A stretch of 64,000 nucleotides of DNA. It comes from Dolichospermum sp. DET69. GTDB taxonomy: Bacteria > Cyanobacteriota > Cyanobacteriia > Cyanobacteriales > Nostocaceae. The stretch lies in the NCBI GenBank assembly GCA_017355425.1, contig CP070233.1, positions 1,839,501 through 1,903,500 of the forward strand. Direction: 5' to 3'. A program made the position numbers and the translations under genes. Numbering within the stretch: the first letter of the stretch is position 1; each line of letters starts with the position of its first letter. The notes beneath the pieces are model-generated. The model was given only the letters and a program-made list of their open reading frames with translations, did no database searches and was not told the origin of the DNA. Below are positions 44,143 to 53,806 of the stretch, piece after piece.

Positions 44143-45531
44143 TTATCTAACGCTAGTTTCAAAAACCCGCTGATTTTGCTCTCTTCTCCCCTTTACAACC
44201 ATCTTCACACCGCCACCAGTACCCAATAAAGCCCCCTTCCGTGCTGGTTTTACAGGTTCAGTATCAGCCAATTCCATCTCCCATTGAGACAAGACAGTTG
44301 CTAAAACCAACTTCATCTCAAACAGCGCCAAAGCCATACCAATACAGCGACGATTTCCACCACCAAAAGGTAAAAACTCAGAAGTGCTAAATTGACGTTC
44401 TAAAAAACGCTCAGGTTTAAACTGTTTAGAATCAGGATATAAATCTTCTCGATGATGGGTTAAATAAATACAAGGAACTACCAAATTTCCAGGTTCTAAA
44501 TTATAACCCATGACTTCCAATGGTGATTTTACCAATCTATTTAAAGCTAACATAGCCACTGGATACATCCGCAATGTTTCTGAACAAACAACATTTAAAT
44601 AAGGTAATTTGAAAATTTCATTAGCATCAGGTTGTTGACCCAAATTATCCAATTCTTGCAATAGTTTTTCTCGTACCTGTGGTAAATGGTGAATCCAGTA
44701 AAGCGCCCAAGTTAAAGAAGTTGCAGTAGTTTCATGACCAGCTACCAATAGAGTCATTAACTCATCTCGTAATTCAACATCAGTCATGGGTTGACCTTCT
44801 TCATCCTTAGTAGCCATCATCAAAGACAAAATATCAGTCCGAGATGGATCTGGATTTTCCTGACGTTCCTTAATTTCTGTATAGATTAGTTTATTAATTT
44901 GATCTGTTAAGCGGAGGAATTTTCCCCAAGGACTCCACGCACCTAAATCTTTTTGTAATAATGGAAAAACTAATAACAGTCCTCTCACAAAAGGTTGTTT
45001 AGGATTAAGTATTTTTAGTAGCAGTTTCTTCAGTTCTTGATAACGTGAACCTTCTCGTAAACCAAATACAGCTTTTAAAATCACCTCAAAAGAAATTTCT
45101 TGCATGGAAGATAGGATATTAAATGGTTCTCCAATCTGCCATTTGTTAGTAACTTCTTGTGTAATTTCCCGGATTAAATCACCATAAGACAGCATTCTCT
45201 CCCCATGCAAGGGTGGCATTAACAACTTGCGTTGGCGTTGGTGTGGCTTCCCTTCTAGTGCTAATAGAGATTTTTTTCCTAACAACCCTGCTTGAATACC
45301 TGCTGGCGCACCAGAATCTAATTGTTTGGTGTCAGTGGTGAAAATTTGTTGAATTGCTTGGGGATTGCTAATGAATACTTGTGGTTTAAATACGGGACCA
45401 ATTCTTAAAGTGAAAATATCACCGTATTTTTCAGTACATTCTTCCATATATCCTAAAGGATCTTTTAACCATTGGTATGTCTGTATCCAAGGATGAGTTT
45501 TTGGTCCATCAGGTAGTTTTAAATTAGACAT
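44143..45531 (-). CDS. Cytochrome P450, CYP110-like
   Basis: 462 residues. The P450 landmarks are the I-helix 'LLVAGHETTATS' at about 264-275, ExxR 'SETLRMYPVA' at about 312-321, and the heme loop 'FGGGNRRCIGMAL' with the Cys ligand near 396. The N-terminal 'LPDGPKTHPWIQTYQWLKDPLGYME' is the characteristic CYP110 start (Nostocales). CYP110 enzymes hydroxylate fatty acids and terpenes in studied cases. No N-terminal membrane anchor is present. The physiological substrate is unknown. Confidence 0.88.
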   Translation of the reverse strand: MSNLKLPDGPKTHPWIQTYQWLKDPLGYMEECTEKYGDIFTLRIGPVFKPQVFISNPQAIQQIFTTDTKQLDSGAPAGIQAGLLGKKSLLALEGKPHQRQRKLLMPPLHGERMLSYGDLIREITQEVTNKWQIGEPFNILSSMQEISFEVILKAVFGLREGSRYQELKKLLLKILNPKQPFVRGLLLVFPLLQKDLGAWSPWGKFLRLTDQINKLIYTEIKERQENPDPSRTDILSLMMATKDEEGQPMTDVELRDELMTLLVAGHETTATSLTWALYWIHHLPQVREKLLQELDNLGQQPDANEIFKLPYLNVVCSETLRMYPVAMLALNRLVKSPLEVMGYNLEPGNLVVPCIYLTHHREDLYPDSKQFKPERFLERQFSTSEFLPFGGGNRRCIGMALALFEMKLVLATVLSQWEMELADTEPVKPARKGALLGTGGGVKMVVKGRREQNQRVFETSVR

Positions 45532-45585
45532 TTTGATAAGTTTGCTATTAGTTTAGGTAATTGAGAAAAATCTGCTTAGATGAGA

Positions 45586-46374
45586 TTACGCTTCTAATTT
45601 GGCAATCGTCTTAATTGTTAATTCCTGCACATTATTAAACACTATATTTGCCCCAGCTTGGATCAGCTTTTGGGTATAAGCTTCCCGGACTTCTGCTATT
45701 TCCTGAACGTGGGGAGGCAATACCCCAACACCTAACCAAGTCCGAGAATTATCTACAGCTTTGGCTTTTTCCACAGTGTGCATATCTGCTACAGTATCAC
45801 CCACATAGACAACTGTTTGTTTTTGATTACTACCATTTTCTAAAATGTTAATAGTAGCAAAAAGTCCTGTAGGATCAGGTTTACCAGGTGCGTCTTCCAT
45901 AGCAATTAAGATAGGAGAATCTAAACCTAAACGTTTTTCTAAAACGTAGTTAGCACTCAAGCGAGTAGCACCACTGAAAAAACCCCAAGCAATACCAGAT
46001 TTTGTTAATTCTTGAAAATAACTAGGCTGTGCTAATAAAGGTTCATCACAAATATAGCCATTCCAATTTTCGGTATCTGTACCCCGATAACGGCTTTGAA
46101 AATAAGTAACAATATTTTCATAATCTAATTGTAGTTGTTCCCGCTGCTGTCCTTGACTAACAAAATGGCGGTAAATTAATTCTTGGGAAGCTTCCCAATC
46201 GTTATTCCAAATTCCTTCAGATTTGAGATTATCAATGTCTGTTGGTGTGGGACGATAGGCTTGAGTGGTAAAATATTCCACAGTATCGGATAAAGCGCGA
46301 CGATATGAGCCACTAACGTCACGGATAACCCCGTCTATATCAAATACAACTATCGGTTTTGTGCTTTCGGTCAT
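45586..46374 (-). CDS. HAD-superfamily hydrolase, TIGR01548-type
   Basis: 262 residues. Motif I is 'VVFDIDGVIRDVS' with Asp12/Asp14, motif II is the 'FFSGAT' Ser/Thr region at about 136, and motif III/IV is 'PGKPDP...VVYVGDTVADM' at about 163-200. The length and 'RDVSGSYRRAL' extension match the TIGR01548 subfamily common in cyanobacteria. It is probably a phosphatase with an unknown small substrate. It lies 54 bp upstream of the P450 gene, on the same strand, and may be cotranscribed. Confidence 0.82.
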   Translation of the reverse strand: MTESTKPIVVFDIDGVIRDVSGSYRRALSDTVEYFTTQAYRPTPTDIDNLKSEGIWNNDWEASQELIYRHFVSQGQQREQLQLDYENIVTYFQSRYRGTDTENWNGYICDEPLLAQPSYFQELTKSGIAWGFFSGATRLSANYVLEKRLGLDSPILIAMEDAPGKPDPTGLFATINILENGSNQKQTVVYVGDTVADMHTVEKAKAVDNSRTWLGVGVLPPHVQEIAEVREAYTQKLIQAGANIVFNNVQELTIKTIAKLEA

Positions 46375-46520
46375 GGAAGGAATTGGAAAAGGAGAATGGA
46401 CAAAATTTTATAGTAATCCTAAACAGAATTATAGCGGTATGCACTGGAATGAGATCCAAACTTATTCATTTTCATCTGCGTTTATCTGCGTTTATCTGCG
46501 TTCAATGATTCTTGAGAATA

Positions 46521-46856
46521 ATGGTAACTATCGTTGTCCTGATTAACATCCTTATTTCCATCACCCTCCTTTACTTAGCTAAACAATTACGAAAAGCAAA
46601 AAATGCTCTAGCATTGATAACAGATATATTTAATCAATATGAACGTGCTAGTTATGCAGCCCTACATATTGCACCAGCTAATATTTATCTAGCTCAAAAA
46701 GAGATTCAGAATCTCCGTCTAGAGAAGCAAATACTTAAACAGCAAACTCAACAATTACGGCAAATTCTCAGTCTCATTGTCCTAGTTAAGCAAATTTATC
46801 AAGGATCATTGTCGTTTCCATATCTAAAATTGAAAAATCCGAGTAAACTGGGGTAG
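46521..46856 (+). CDS. Small membrane protein with coiled-coil, hypothetical
   Basis: 111 residues from the ATG at 46521; the in-frame TTG at 46512 is less likely. One N-terminal TM helix (residues 2-20, [19 protein letters not shown]) is followed by a long helical region rich in Gln/Lys/Leu (about 22-95) that may form a coiled coil. It lies just upstream of rpoZ with a 20-bp gap, so the two are probably cotranscribed. Function unknown. Upstream (46466-46500) is a TTTATCTGCG short tandem repeat. Confidence 0.65.
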   Translation: MVTIVVLINILISITLLYLAKQLRKAKNALALITDIFNQYERASYAALHIAPANIYLAQKEIQNLRLEKQILKQQTQQLRQILSLIVLVKQIYQGSLSFPYLKLKNPSKLG

Positions 46857-46876
46857 AATCTTTAGAGTCATCAATT

Positions 46877-47113
46877 ATGCTTAAGCGTTCTAAATTCGAG
46901 ACTACGCAGTCTCAAATCATGCACCGTTCAGAAGAACTAATTAGTGCTGCGTCAAATCGCTATCGCATTACGGTGCAGGTTGCAAATCGTGCCAAACGGC
47001 GACGTTATGAAGATTTTGAAAATAACGAAGATTCCATCATGAAGCCTGTACTCAGAGCAATTATTGAAATGTCTGACGAATTAAATCAGCCAGAAATTAT
47101 CGGCGAATTATAA
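46877..47113 (+). CDS. rpoZ: DNA-directed RNA polymerase omega subunit
   Basis: 78 residues, the cyanobacterial omega length. It contains '[26 protein letters not shown]' (about 23-48) and '[21 protein letters not shown]'. Omega assists assembly of beta-prime and, in cyanobacteria, sigma-factor recruitment. It is followed by an inverted-repeat element that may terminate transcription. Confidence 0.93.
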   Translation: MLKRSKFETTQSQIMHRSEELISAASNRYRITVQVANRAKRRRYEDFENNEDSIMKPVLRAIIEMSDELNQPEIIGEL

Positions 47114-47126
47114 TTTAAAGGTATTT

Positions 47127-47231
47127 GGCGACTAGAAGTCACAGCTACACAGACAAAACCCACCTACGTGGGTTAAATGAGAGAGTCCACGAAGGTGGAC
47201 TTTGCTTGTGTAGTAGCGACTTCTAGTCGCC
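47127..47231. repeat. 105-bp inverted-repeat element with perfect 14-bp ends
   Basis: GGCGACTAGAAGTC (47127-47140) and GACTTCTAGTCGCC (47218-47231) are exact inverted repeats. Inside lie two further hairpins (CCCACCTACGTGGG and GTCCACGAAGGTGGAC). T-rich sequence follows the right arm, so it could double as the rpoZ terminator. Non-coding. Confidence 0.85.
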
Positions 47232-47272
47232 CTTTTTCCGTATTTTGGATCGGGTAAATTTGGAAAGGGAAT

Positions 47273-47632
47273 ATGGCGGATAAAAACTTAGAAAATTTAA
47301 TCGTCAAAATTGTGAAAAAGGTGATCAAAAAAGAGATCAGAAATCTCAATCAGGATAATTTGCCAATTGTCTTTACAGAATCTAATCCTGCATTAGACCA
47401 TTGGCAAAATCCAGACACCCCAGAAGAAGTTATTGATGATTTACAGATTATCCCTTACAGTAAATTACCTGATAAAGAAGATATAGAACTTGAGCGAAAA
47501 TTACGAGAACTCAAGTTTAAACAAGAATTGAGAAAAGACTGGATTTCTTTTTTAGTTAAAGATGTAATTGTCTATTCTGCGACTATGATTTTTATTTTAA
47601 CTCTTGTTGGATTTTATCTTTTTCGGATCTAA
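47273..47632 (+). CDS. Hypothetical C-tail-anchored membrane protein
   Basis: 119 residues. The N-terminal region is basic and amphipathic ('VKIVKKVIKKEIRNLN'), the middle acidic, followed by a charged helix ('DIELERKLRELKFKQELRKDW'). A C-terminal TM helix (about 97-117) ends FRI. No family is recognised. It is convergent with the hydrolase gene that ends 6 bp away. Confidence 0.6.
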   Translation: MADKNLENLIVKIVKKVIKKEIRNLNQDNLPIVFTESNPALDHWQNPDTPEEVIDDLQIIPYSKLPDKEDIELERKLRELKFKQELRKDWISFLVKDVIVYSATMIFILTLVGFYLFRI

Positions 47633-47638
47633 TGATCA

Positions 47639-48550
47639 TTAATCGTAAACAACTGAATTATTATTGATTACTGGTACTACCACACTAGCGAGATGTTGAT
47701 CCATCCAATTACTTAAATCAGTGATTACCTGAAGATAATTAATATCATAGTGTAAATCATGATAGCCGCCAGGGTATTCAATTCTTAACTTATCTGGATA
47801 GATAACATTTTGATAAAAAATTTCACTTCCTGCTGGTAAAGCGATTCTATCAGCACTACCATGTAAAATTAATAAAGGTACTTGCCATTTTTCAGCATGA
47901 GTATGAATCCAATCCACTGTAGCAAAGAACTCTGTAGATAATCTAGCAGTAGCGAGAGTATGGCGTAATTTATCTTGAGTATAGGAATCTAAAATTTTCT
48001 GATCTCGTGAACCCGCGCTGAAATCCAAGCCAATATTCAAGGAAAAACGCGGCCACACTTGGGAGAGTAACTTACCTAAAACTACGCGACTCAGGGGTAC
48101 TCCCACCTTACCAATGCTAGGTGCAAAAGCAATCACACCTGACAACGCAGATTTATCTTGCACATAACGGAGAGTATAATCTAATGCAATTACTCCCCCC
48201 AAACTATGCCCAAATAGAAAAATTGGACATCCTGGTTGTTGTTGTCGAATCAAATTGAGGAAAGTTTGTAAGTCATCACGAAATTCAGCCCAGGTATTAA
48301 TGTAACCTCTTTGACCTTCTGAACGTCCGTGACCGCGTAAATCAAAGCCATAGATAGCATATTCTTTCGGTAACAAATTCTCAACTATAGTCTTGTAAAG
48401 TCCGCTGTGTCCTCCAAGTCCATGGACAATGGCTAAGATGCCTTTGACTTCACCTCCAGGATGCCAGCTTTGGTAATACAAATCAAGCCCACCAACACCT
48501 AGAAATTTTCCCTCTTTACGAGATGCAATCGCGTCGCTGTGATAAATCAT
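47639..48550 (-). CDS. Alpha/beta hydrolase, lysophospholipase/monoacylglycerol lipase-like
   Basis: 303 residues. The oxyanion-side 'IVHGLGGHSG' is at about 41-50, the nucleophile elbow GHSLGG with Ser116, then 'LILHGSADRI' holding the acidic residue (about 230-240) and 'YPGGYHDLHYD' with the His (about 264). This matches the Serine aminopeptidase S33/Hydrolase_4 family. It probably hydrolyses lysophospholipids or monoacylglycerols. No signal peptide is seen. Confidence 0.87.
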   Translation of the reverse strand: MIYHSDAIASRKEGKFLGVGGLDLYYQSWHPGGEVKGILAIVHGLGGHSGLYKTIVENLLPKEYAIYGFDLRGHGRSEGQRGYINTWAEFRDDLQTFLNLIRQQQPGCPIFLFGHSLGGVIALDYTLRYVQDKSALSGVIAFAPSIGKVGVPLSRVVLGKLLSQVWPRFSLNIGLDFSAGSRDQKILDSYTQDKLRHTLATARLSTEFFATVDWIHTHAEKWQVPLLILHGSADRIALPAGSEIFYQNVIYPDKLRIEYPGGYHDLHYDINYLQVITDLSNWMDQHLASVVVPVINNNSVVYD

Positions 48551-48928
48551 AAAGTTATTTTTTATTTCTTTGATCAGTAATTTACCAGCTTATTAACGTA
48601 TATTATAAAGAAAATTGCTTCTAACTGTAGGAAGAAATACAGATAATTTCTCTAAAAATTATTACACATAGATATTCTATAGATCCCCGACTTCTCAAAG
48701 AAGTCGGGGATCTGGGGATCTGGATAAAGTAGTGACTTACATAACAATATTTTATATTGGCATAGATTACTATTAAACATTTAGTAATTAGTCATTGTTC
48801 ATACTAATTATTAATGCAGCTTTACAAAATTACCAGGTTAAGCCTTTTCCCTTGAGAAGTTAGTTTTATCAGGCCTAGATGAAATTGGGATCACTCAATA
48901 AAAAAATAACTAACAAAACTAAAAAATT
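48551..48928. other. Intergenic region with a dispersed hairpin
   Basis: 378 bp. The only structure is the hairpin at 48681-48713. The downstream part (48730-48928) is AT-rich and must contain the promoter of the HlyD-like gene. No reliable -35/-10 pair was found. Confidence 0.6.
48681..48713. repeat. Perfect 15-bp-stem hairpin repeat (GATCCCCGACTTCT type)
   Basis: AGATCCCCGACTTCT and its exact complement flank a CAA loop, and a partial direct copy (GGGGATCTGG) follows. This is a widespread cyanobacterial dispersed palindrome. It could form a strong transcript hairpin for either flanking gene. Confidence 0.88.
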
Positions 48929-50425
48929 ATGAAATTTTCCCTAGCCGCAAATGCTGTACAAGCGCGTCAGACAAAAGAGAGATTTGCTAAACCAGAAGAA
49001 CAATTATCCTATGAATTAGGCAAAGCAGTACAGGAATTACCACCGCTTTATACAAGATTGTTAGCGGGAACAATTAGTATTGTGATATTTGGAACAATTT
49101 CCTGGGCGCAGTTTTCAGAAATTGATGAAGTCGCTACAGCCACAGGAGAATTAATTGCTTCTTCCCAAGTCAGACCAGTGACAGCTTTGGGTAATGGTTC
49201 TATTTTAGCAGTGAAAGTAAAAGAAGGCGATCGCGTCACCAAAGATCAAATTATCATTCAACGTGATCCCAATTTCCAACAAACTGATGTTAACCGTTTA
49301 GCTAAATCTAGTAAATTAATTGAAGATGACTTACAACGATTACAAGCTGAACGTTCTGGGGGAAAAACTGCGGGAACAGTTTTGCAAGATGAGCTTTTAA
49401 ACTCTCGGTTATTAGACTATAAAGCCAAACAAGCAGCAGCAGCAGCAGAAGTTAAACGTCAACAGTCAATTCTTACTCAAGCCAAAGTCCGTTTGAGTCG
49501 CTTACAAGAAAATTTAGCCAATGCTAAAATTGGTTTTACTAATGTCGAAAAAAACTTAGAGAATGCAAAAAGTCTGCGTTCTATGTTAGATAATAATTTA
49601 TCTATTGCCAAACAAAGAGAAGAAAATCTTCGTACCTTGCTTGAACCAGGAGCTTTAACTAGAGTTGATTATCTAGATGCTAAAGAAAGATTAAATCGAG
49701 TGAATACAGATATTATCAGAAGTTCAGATGAAGTCACCAAAAACCAAAATAATTTAACAGAAGCAAAAGATAAAGTAGCTTCTTTAGCAAAAGATGTTGC
49801 TGCTCAATTTCAAGAAATCAATCAAGCAGAACAAGCCTATCAAACCGTTCGGAATCAAAATATCCGTTTAACCTCAGAACGTCAAAGTGAAATTCTCACG
49901 CAAATCAACAAACGTAAAGAAGAATTAACTACAGTTGCTGGTCAATTAGAACAAGCTAGAAAACAGAAAGATGGGGAAACTATCAAAGCCCCTGTAGCTG
50001 GAACAATTTACAAAATTAAAGCTACCAAAGGGCCAGTGCAATCGGGAGAAGAACTACTATCAATTTTACCAGAAGGGGAAGAAATGCTACTAGAAGTAAA
50101 AGTTCTTAACCGTGATATTGGCTTTATTAATCAGGGAATGAAAGCAAAAGTTAAAATCGCCACCTTTCCGTTTCAAGAATTTGGTGTAGTTGAAGGTGAA
50201 GTATTACAAATCAGTCCCAATGCCACAATTGATAAAGAATTAGGCTTGGTTTTTCCCACCAGAATTAAGTTAAGTAAACATTCTTTGAATGTGCGCGGAC
50301 AAGATGTAGAATTCAATCCAGGTATGGCTGCTAATGCCGAAATTGTCACTCGCAAAAAATCGGTTCTGACATTCATTATTGAACCTATTACTCGACGTTT
50401 CAGCGAGGCATTTTCTGTGAGATAA
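48929..50425 (+). CDS. HlyD-family membrane fusion protein (type I secretion adaptor)
   Basis: 498 residues. There is a short cytoplasmic N-terminus and one TM helix at about 44-62 ('LLAGTISIVIFGTISWAQF'). The lipoyl half-motif is 'VRPVTALGNGSILAVKVKEGDRV', followed by a long coiled coil at about 125-345. The second lipoyl/beta-barrel part is 'IKAPVAGTIYKIKATKGPVQSGE'. The family bridges an inner-membrane ABC exporter and TolC. No ABC or TolC gene is adjacent. It could serve export of the RTX protein encoded at 12081 (speculative) or of heterocyst glycolipid-like cargo as HgdB-type proteins do. Confidence 0.85.
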   Translation: MKFSLAANAVQARQTKERFAKPEEQLSYELGKAVQELPPLYTRLLAGTISIVIFGTISWAQFSEIDEVATATGELIASSQVRPVTALGNGSILAVKVKEGDRVTKDQIIIQRDPNFQQTDVNRLAKSSKLIEDDLQRLQAERSGGKTAGTVLQDELLNSRLLDYKAKQAAAAAEVKRQQSILTQAKVRLSRLQENLANAKIGFTNVEKNLENAKSLRSMLDNNLSIAKQREENLRTLLEPGALTRVDYLDAKERLNRVNTDIIRSSDEVTKNQNNLTEAKDKVASLAKDVAAQFQEINQAEQAYQTVRNQNIRLTSERQSEILTQINKRKEELTTVAGQLEQARKQKDGETIKAPVAGTIYKIKATKGPVQSGEELLSILPEGEEMLLEVKVLNRDIGFINQGMKAKVKIATFPFQEFGVVEGEVLQISPNATIDKELGLVFPTRIKLSKHSLNVRGQDVEFNPGMAANAEIVTRKKSVLTFIIEPITRRFSEAFSVR

Positions 50426-50703
50426 TTGTTAGTGGTCAGTTGTCAGTGGTCAGTAGATGTTTAAAACCCTTGCAGTTTAACTAAAAATAACCGCGCAAAT
50501 TCGAGGACTAATTGCCCAACCCTTCTCTTCTTCTTCCTTCTTCCTTCGTGTCCTATTCCTTCGGAACGCTCCGCGAACGCTCCTATATCCCTCCGGGACG
50601 CTCCGCGAACGTGGTTTATTAACTGTACGGGCGTATTGCAATACGCCCCTACTGACTCCTAACCCTAACGAAAAGACTTTTTCCGCAAACCCTATTTAGC
50701 TGA
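50426..50703. repeat. Intergenic repeat cluster
   Basis: 278 bp. STRR GTCAGTTGTCAGTGGTCAG lies at about 50437-50455. A CTTCTTCCTTCTTCCTTCGTGT block is at 50525-50550, the reverse complement of which also occurs in chlH at about 57490. Two small dispersed repeats contain GGAACGCTCCGCGAACGC and GGACGCTCCGCGAACG (50563-50612). Nothing coding. Confidence 0.8.
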
Positions 50704-53385
50704 TTATTCCATCGTTTCATTGACAGGGAATCTATCAATTAATTGCATAGCCCGTTGGGCATTGCGCCGCAACATATCTGGTAAATTAGGAACATGAGGA
50801 ATCTGGGATAATAAATCCAGAGTTCGCCGTAAAATCCGCACCACGTCCCCTTCGTCTAAAGTGGTTTTTTCACATAATACTTTCCACTCTACTCCTAACG
50901 CCCACTGTTCCACCAAGGAAATCAAACTGATAAAACGAGTTTCTAAACCTACGGGTAAGGCTACACCATGACGATACTGCACCTTTAACACAGAACGGCG
51001 AATCGGTTGCAATGTTAACCAAGCTGCGTCCGCTTCTGGAGACAGATTAAAGTCAATTTTCGTATCTGGACGGGGTGCTTCAGTCACCAAAGCAGCTACT
51101 ATTGCTGCTAAGTTATGGGGATCAATATTATCTAACTCACCACTGGACAGGACTAAACCTAACCACAATTCATTTTCACCCCGAATGGCTGCGGCTATTT
51201 CTCCTAATTTCGTGGGGACTAAATTATCCAAACATTCAAAGGACTGTAAAATCTCAATTAAGCAGAGAAACTCTTCCCAATATCTTTGAGATTGTAGTGA
51301 TACTTGTGCTTGCAAGTGTTCAATTTCGGCTTCTAATTCGACACAACGCGCCCGATTTTTAAATATTTTGGCAATATTCCCCGATTTATAGATGGGATGG
51401 TTTTCTAACTGTTCTTGAACAGCAGTTAAGCGACTAAGTTGTTCTCGTACCTCCGTAGGTAGATGATTAAATTCTTCAGGATTGGGTATACTTTGAGCGA
51501 TCGCTATTGTAGTTTCTTCACCACGAATAGTTTGTCCTCGTTTTAAACCTAATTCTGAAGGTGGTATCAGATCCTCTGGTACTTCTACCCGTGGCATTTC
51601 TGCATACATATCTAAGATATCTGCTGAAGTTGCCACATACCAACGGTTATTTTGCCCTAAGCAAACAAAGTAAGATGTTTCACCCACACTCACGGCTTTG
51701 TCAACCAACACTACTGTTATCGGCAGGGGTGACATGGCGTTTCTGTCGTTGAGACTCAACATAGTTCCCGATATGGCAAAATCTAGCATCATTGCCAATT
51801 GTGCCTGTCTATCTTCCTGTGCTTGCTCTTGCAGGGTTTTGAAAATTTGGCGTTCTACTTTGAGTCGTTGACGCAATTTTTCATATTGCATCACTTCATT
51901 TTCATCAATAGCTGCCAATTGTGACTGAATTTGCGATAATTCGCCTTGAACTTGCGCCAGTTCTTCAAAATCTGGTTGCAGATGCAAGTTGGACATATAT
52001 TGTCCAAAACTTCGTTCTATCAGTTCTCTGGCTTTTTCTATGGTGTGGGTTTGCAGCAGGTTCAATACCATGCCGTAACTGGGTGTAAACTGACTAACTA
52101 GGGGATCAGCTTTGGATGTAGCTAAATAGGATGCTTCTTTTGCTCCTTCAAAGGGGGTTTGCAATGTCACTACATAACCTTGTAGATCCATGCCTCGACG
52201 GCCAGCACGACCTGCCATTTGCAGAAATTCAGAAGCGTTCAGCAACCTATGTCCGTTATCAGTTCGTTTAGACAAAGTAGAGATTACTGTTGTCCGGGCA
52301 GGCATATTAATTCCCGCTGCTAAGGTTTCGGTAGCGAATACAACTTTAATTAATCCCTGTTGAAAAAGTTCTTCAACTAATCCTTTCCACGCTGGTAAAA
52401 TTCCGGCATGGTGAGCAGCTATGCCTCGATACAATGGGGCAACTTGTCCAGCCCTACCAGCATCGGGATTCCGGCGTAAAAAGTCATCAATTTGTTGGCG
52501 CAGGATTTGAGATTCATCATTATTAACTAACCATAAATCACCAACTTCTTCTACAGCTTTATCACAGCCCCGACGACTGAAGATAAAGTAAATTGCCGGG
52601 AGCATATCCCGTTCTTGAAGTTGGCTAAGGGTATAAATAATACCAGGCGGTTCTGGTCTACCAGCTTTGCCTTTTTCCCAATATCCTTTTTTAGCTTTTT
52701 TGACTAAGCGGGGGTTAATTTTGGTATTAGTTTCATTTAATAACGGAAATAACCCTTTGGGATTACAAAAGTTAAATTCTAAGGGAACGGGGCGGAAATC
52801 GGAGTAAATTAGGTCTGTTGGTCCATGAACGTGATTTAACCAACTGGTGAGTTGATCACTGTTGGCAACGGTAGCGGAAAGGGCTACAAGTTGGACGGAA
52901 CGGGGACAATAGATAATTGACTCTTCCCAAACTGTCCCCCGTTGGCGATCGTTCATGTAGTGGCACTCATCTAGCACCACAGCCTCAACGTCGGTTAAGG
53001 AAATTCCCACTTGGCCTATGGGTGTGCCATAGAGCATATTGCGGAAAATTTCTGTGGTCATGACCAAAATTGGGGCATCCCTGTGTATGGAAGCGTCTCC
53101 AGTGAGGAGTCCAACTTGATCAAAGCCAAATTTTTCGCGGAAGTCTCGGAGTTTTTGATTAGATAACGCCTTTAAGGGAGTGGTGTAAAATACCCGTTTC
53201 CCGCGAGATAAGGCGCGATAGATAGCATATTCCCCAATTAGGGTTTTTCCTGAACCTGTGGGCGCACAGACGACCACTGAGCGGTCAGCATTGAGGGAGG
53301 CGATCGCTTCTTTCTGGAATTGATCTAATTCAAAGGGGAATATTGACTCTGGGTCAATATCATTAACAGAGGCTGGATAATTCAC
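50704..53385 (-). CDS. Ski2-like DEAD/DExH-box RNA helicase (ISE2-like)
   Basis: 893 residues. Walker A APTGSGKT is at 41-48, the DExH-type box DECH at 139-142, SAT 'ALSATVANSD' at about 168-177, and motif VI 'QMAGRAGRRGMD' at about 395-406. The C-terminal half carries the Ski2/Mtr4-type helical region (DSHCT-like). Cyanobacterial and plastid homologues (ISE2) function in RNA processing and group II intron splicing or ribosome assembly. It is an ATP-dependent RNA unwinding enzyme in the cytoplasm. Confidence 0.92.
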   Translation of the reverse strand: MNYPASVNDIDPESIFPFELDQFQKEAIASLNADRSVVVCAPTGSGKTLIGEYAIYRALSRGKRVFYTTPLKALSNQKLRDFREKFGFDQVGLLTGDASIHRDAPILVMTTEIFRNMLYGTPIGQVGISLTDVEAVVLDECHYMNDRQRGTVWEESIIYCPRSVQLVALSATVANSDQLTSWLNHVHGPTDLIYSDFRPVPLEFNFCNPKGLFPLLNETNTKINPRLVKKAKKGYWEKGKAGRPEPPGIIYTLSQLQERDMLPAIYFIFSRRGCDKAVEEVGDLWLVNNDESQILRQQIDDFLRRNPDAGRAGQVAPLYRGIAAHHAGILPAWKGLVEELFQQGLIKVVFATETLAAGINMPARTTVISTLSKRTDNGHRLLNASEFLQMAGRAGRRGMDLQGYVVTLQTPFEGAKEASYLATSKADPLVSQFTPSYGMVLNLLQTHTIEKARELIERSFGQYMSNLHLQPDFEELAQVQGELSQIQSQLAAIDENEVMQYEKLRQRLKVERQIFKTLQEQAQEDRQAQLAMMLDFAISGTMLSLNDRNAMSPLPITVVLVDKAVSVGETSYFVCLGQNNRWYVATSADILDMYAEMPRVEVPEDLIPPSELGLKRGQTIRGEETTIAIAQSIPNPEEFNHLPTEVREQLSRLTAVQEQLENHPIYKSGNIAKIFKNRARCVELEAEIEHLQAQVSLQSQRYWEEFLCLIEILQSFECLDNLVPTKLGEIAAAIRGENELWLGLVLSSGELDNIDPHNLAAIVAALVTEAPRPDTKIDFNLSPEADAAWLTLQPIRRSVLKVQYRHGVALPVGLETRFISLISLVEQWALGVEWKVLCEKTTLDEGDVVRILRRTLDLLSQIPHVPNLPDMLRRNAQRAMQLIDRFPVNETME

Positions 53386-53806
53386 TCAATCATAATTTAC
53401 TAAGCAGACCATCTACTATCATAACGTGATTAGTGGTTTGCTAGGTTGACATCAAAAGCTAAGTTGTAGGGGTATTATTTAACCTGTGTTAATCATTTGA
53501 TTATTTCGGCAATTTTGCGAAGGACTTGACACGCACTCTCTAATTCGCTTTGGGTAGAGAGAGGAGCAAATACTCGTGACAGGGCATAGTGTTTATTTTC
53601 TATCTTAACGAACACAATATCATCACCGTTGGTTAACATTCCCAAAGTAGGTAAATCATTATTTGGTTTGATATTATTTGGTATCCATCTACTTAATTAT
53701 TACTTTGCGCCTTTGCGTATTGGCGAAGCGGGGCGTAGCCCGATAAAAAATATTAATAGGGAGTAATACCCCCTATTTACCAGCAATATCCTTCAAAAAA
53801 TTGATT
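53386..53806. other. Intergenic region with a gene remnant and an SDR
   Basis: 421 bp containing the minus-strand gene fragment at 53493-53700 and a small dispersed repeat at about 53719-53745 (TTGGCGAAGCGGGGCGTAGC). Confidence 0.7.
53493..53700 (-). pseudogene. C-terminal remnant of a restriction-endonuclease-like (HSDR_N type) protein
   Basis: The minus-strand frame ends TGA at 53495-53493 and reads 'LPTLGMLTNGDDIVFVKI', then 'YALSRVFAPLSTQSELESA'. This resembles the C-terminus of small cyanobacterial 'type I restriction R-subunit N-terminal-like' proteins ('G(M/L)-TNG-D-I/F-VK ... Y--SRVF-PL'). Upstream the frame hits stops at about 53701, so only ~68 codons remain. The longest ATG-initiated form (53639) has 48 codons. 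Confidence 0.45.

Noticed and set aside
48929-50425. HlyD-like gene as part of a complete type I secretion operon with the RTX gene
   Set aside because: It lies 33 kb away with no ABC exporter or TolC gene between or beside it, so a functional link is possible but not supported by the window.
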